Both the position numbers and the translations under genes were made by a program. 38,381 nt of DNA, from positions 1 through 38,381 of the forward strand of contig JBBQXS010000042.1 in the NCBI GenBank assembly GCA_038209365.1, read 5' to 3'. Below are positions 38,231-38,381 of the stretch, in pieces; position 1 is the stretch's first letter, and each line of letters starts with the position of its first letter. Under the pieces are notes generated by a model. That model had not been told where the DNA came from and searched no databases. It saw nothing but the letters and a program-made list of their open reading frames with translations. This DNA comes from DASQHW01 sp038209365. Lineage in GTDB: Bacteria; Actinomycetota; Acidimicrobiia; IMCC26256; PALSA-610.

Positions 38231-38381
38231 GTGCCCGTGGAGAAGGTATTGCTCGCCGAGCCGCGTGGCTTCTGCGCCGGCGTCGAGATGGCGATCAAGG
38301 CGCTCGCCTGGATGGTGCGGGCATTCGAGCCGCCCGTGTACTGCTACCACGAGATCGTGCACAACCGGCTGGTCGTCGACC
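38231..38381 (+). CDS. ispH: 4-hydroxy-3-methylbut-2-enyl diphosphate reductase, N-terminal part
   Basis: GTG 38231 starts MPVEKVLLAEPRGFCAGVEM; the frame continues to the window edge (50 codons seen). PRGFCAGV holds the first of three cysteine ligands of the 4Fe-4S cluster (C15), and YCYHEIVHNRLVVD has the substrate-binding histidine. IspH makes IPP and DMAPP in the last step of the methylerythritol phosphate pathway (established). It is divergent from the DUF512 gene with only 34 bases between, so the promoters must overlap. Confidence 0.95.
   Translation, partial: MPVEKVLLAEPRGFCAGVEMAIKALAWMVRAFEPPVYCYHEIVHNRLVVD

Overview
The window looks like a chromosomal piece of a high-GC actinobacterium. 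A WhiB-family protein (a family confined to Actinobacteria and their phages), a sortase-type LPRTG surface protein, GTG-rich starts and many 4-nt GTGA/ATGA overlaps all support this. The arrangement at the right end (IspH diverging from a DUF512 radical-SAM/PDZ gene coupled to der) fits an uncultured lineage such as Acidimicrobiia, but that placement is inference. No rRNA or CRISPR array was seen.

Layout. (1) 1-5225: accessory flank with a partial transglutaminase-like gene, a frameshifted SDR, a VOC protein, a kelch/LPXTG surface protein, a WhiB, a small hypothetical gene and the last ~49 codons of a tyrosine integrase. (2) 5226-32821: a probable 27.6-kb integrative island. It is bounded by two copies of a 44-bp 3' half of tRNA-Pro(GGG); the right copy lies inside the intact tRNA (32779-32853), next to a full-length tyrosine integrase and an excisionase-like HTH gene. 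Paired CTTAGG direct repeats, candidate arm-type integrase sites, lie just inside both ends. (3) 32822-38381: conserved housekeeping genes: acyl-CoA carboxylase beta subunit, HMG-CoA lyase, Der, DUF512 protein and the start of IspH.

The island has two halves. The left half (5.6-22.1 kb) reads as a glycoside/aglycone catabolic module: GH remnant, LivK-like binding protein with a decayed LivH, TetR, GH2 glycosidase overlapping an acyl-CoA synthetase, two PhyH-type dioxygenases, a Coq4-fold protein coupled to one of them, an amidohydrolase-2 protein, a Gfo/Idh dehydrogenase and a peptide-type ABC importer without ATPases. Four palindromes built on GGTAACG/CGTTACC lie upstream of these blocks, so a single TetR-controlled regulon is likely. 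The right half (22.4-28.9 kb) is an envelope/stress set: PadR with a 2TM protein, a seven-gene Asp23/Gls24-AmaP-DUF2273-J-domain operon with nearly every junction overlapping, a TM-coiled-coil protein, STAS, CsbD, YkvA and lipoproteins. Next to the integrase lie a ParB remnant fused to a truncated flavodoxin and two clusters of 12-bp iteron-like repeats, suggesting plasmid ancestry.

Many genes in 1-31 kb are broken by frameshift or truncation (SDR, GH, LivH, Gfo/Idh, second TetR, CopC, flavodoxin, ParB, older integrase), whereas everything right of the tRNA is intact. Some breaks sit in short homopolymers and could be sequencing error; others are clear deletions or junctions.
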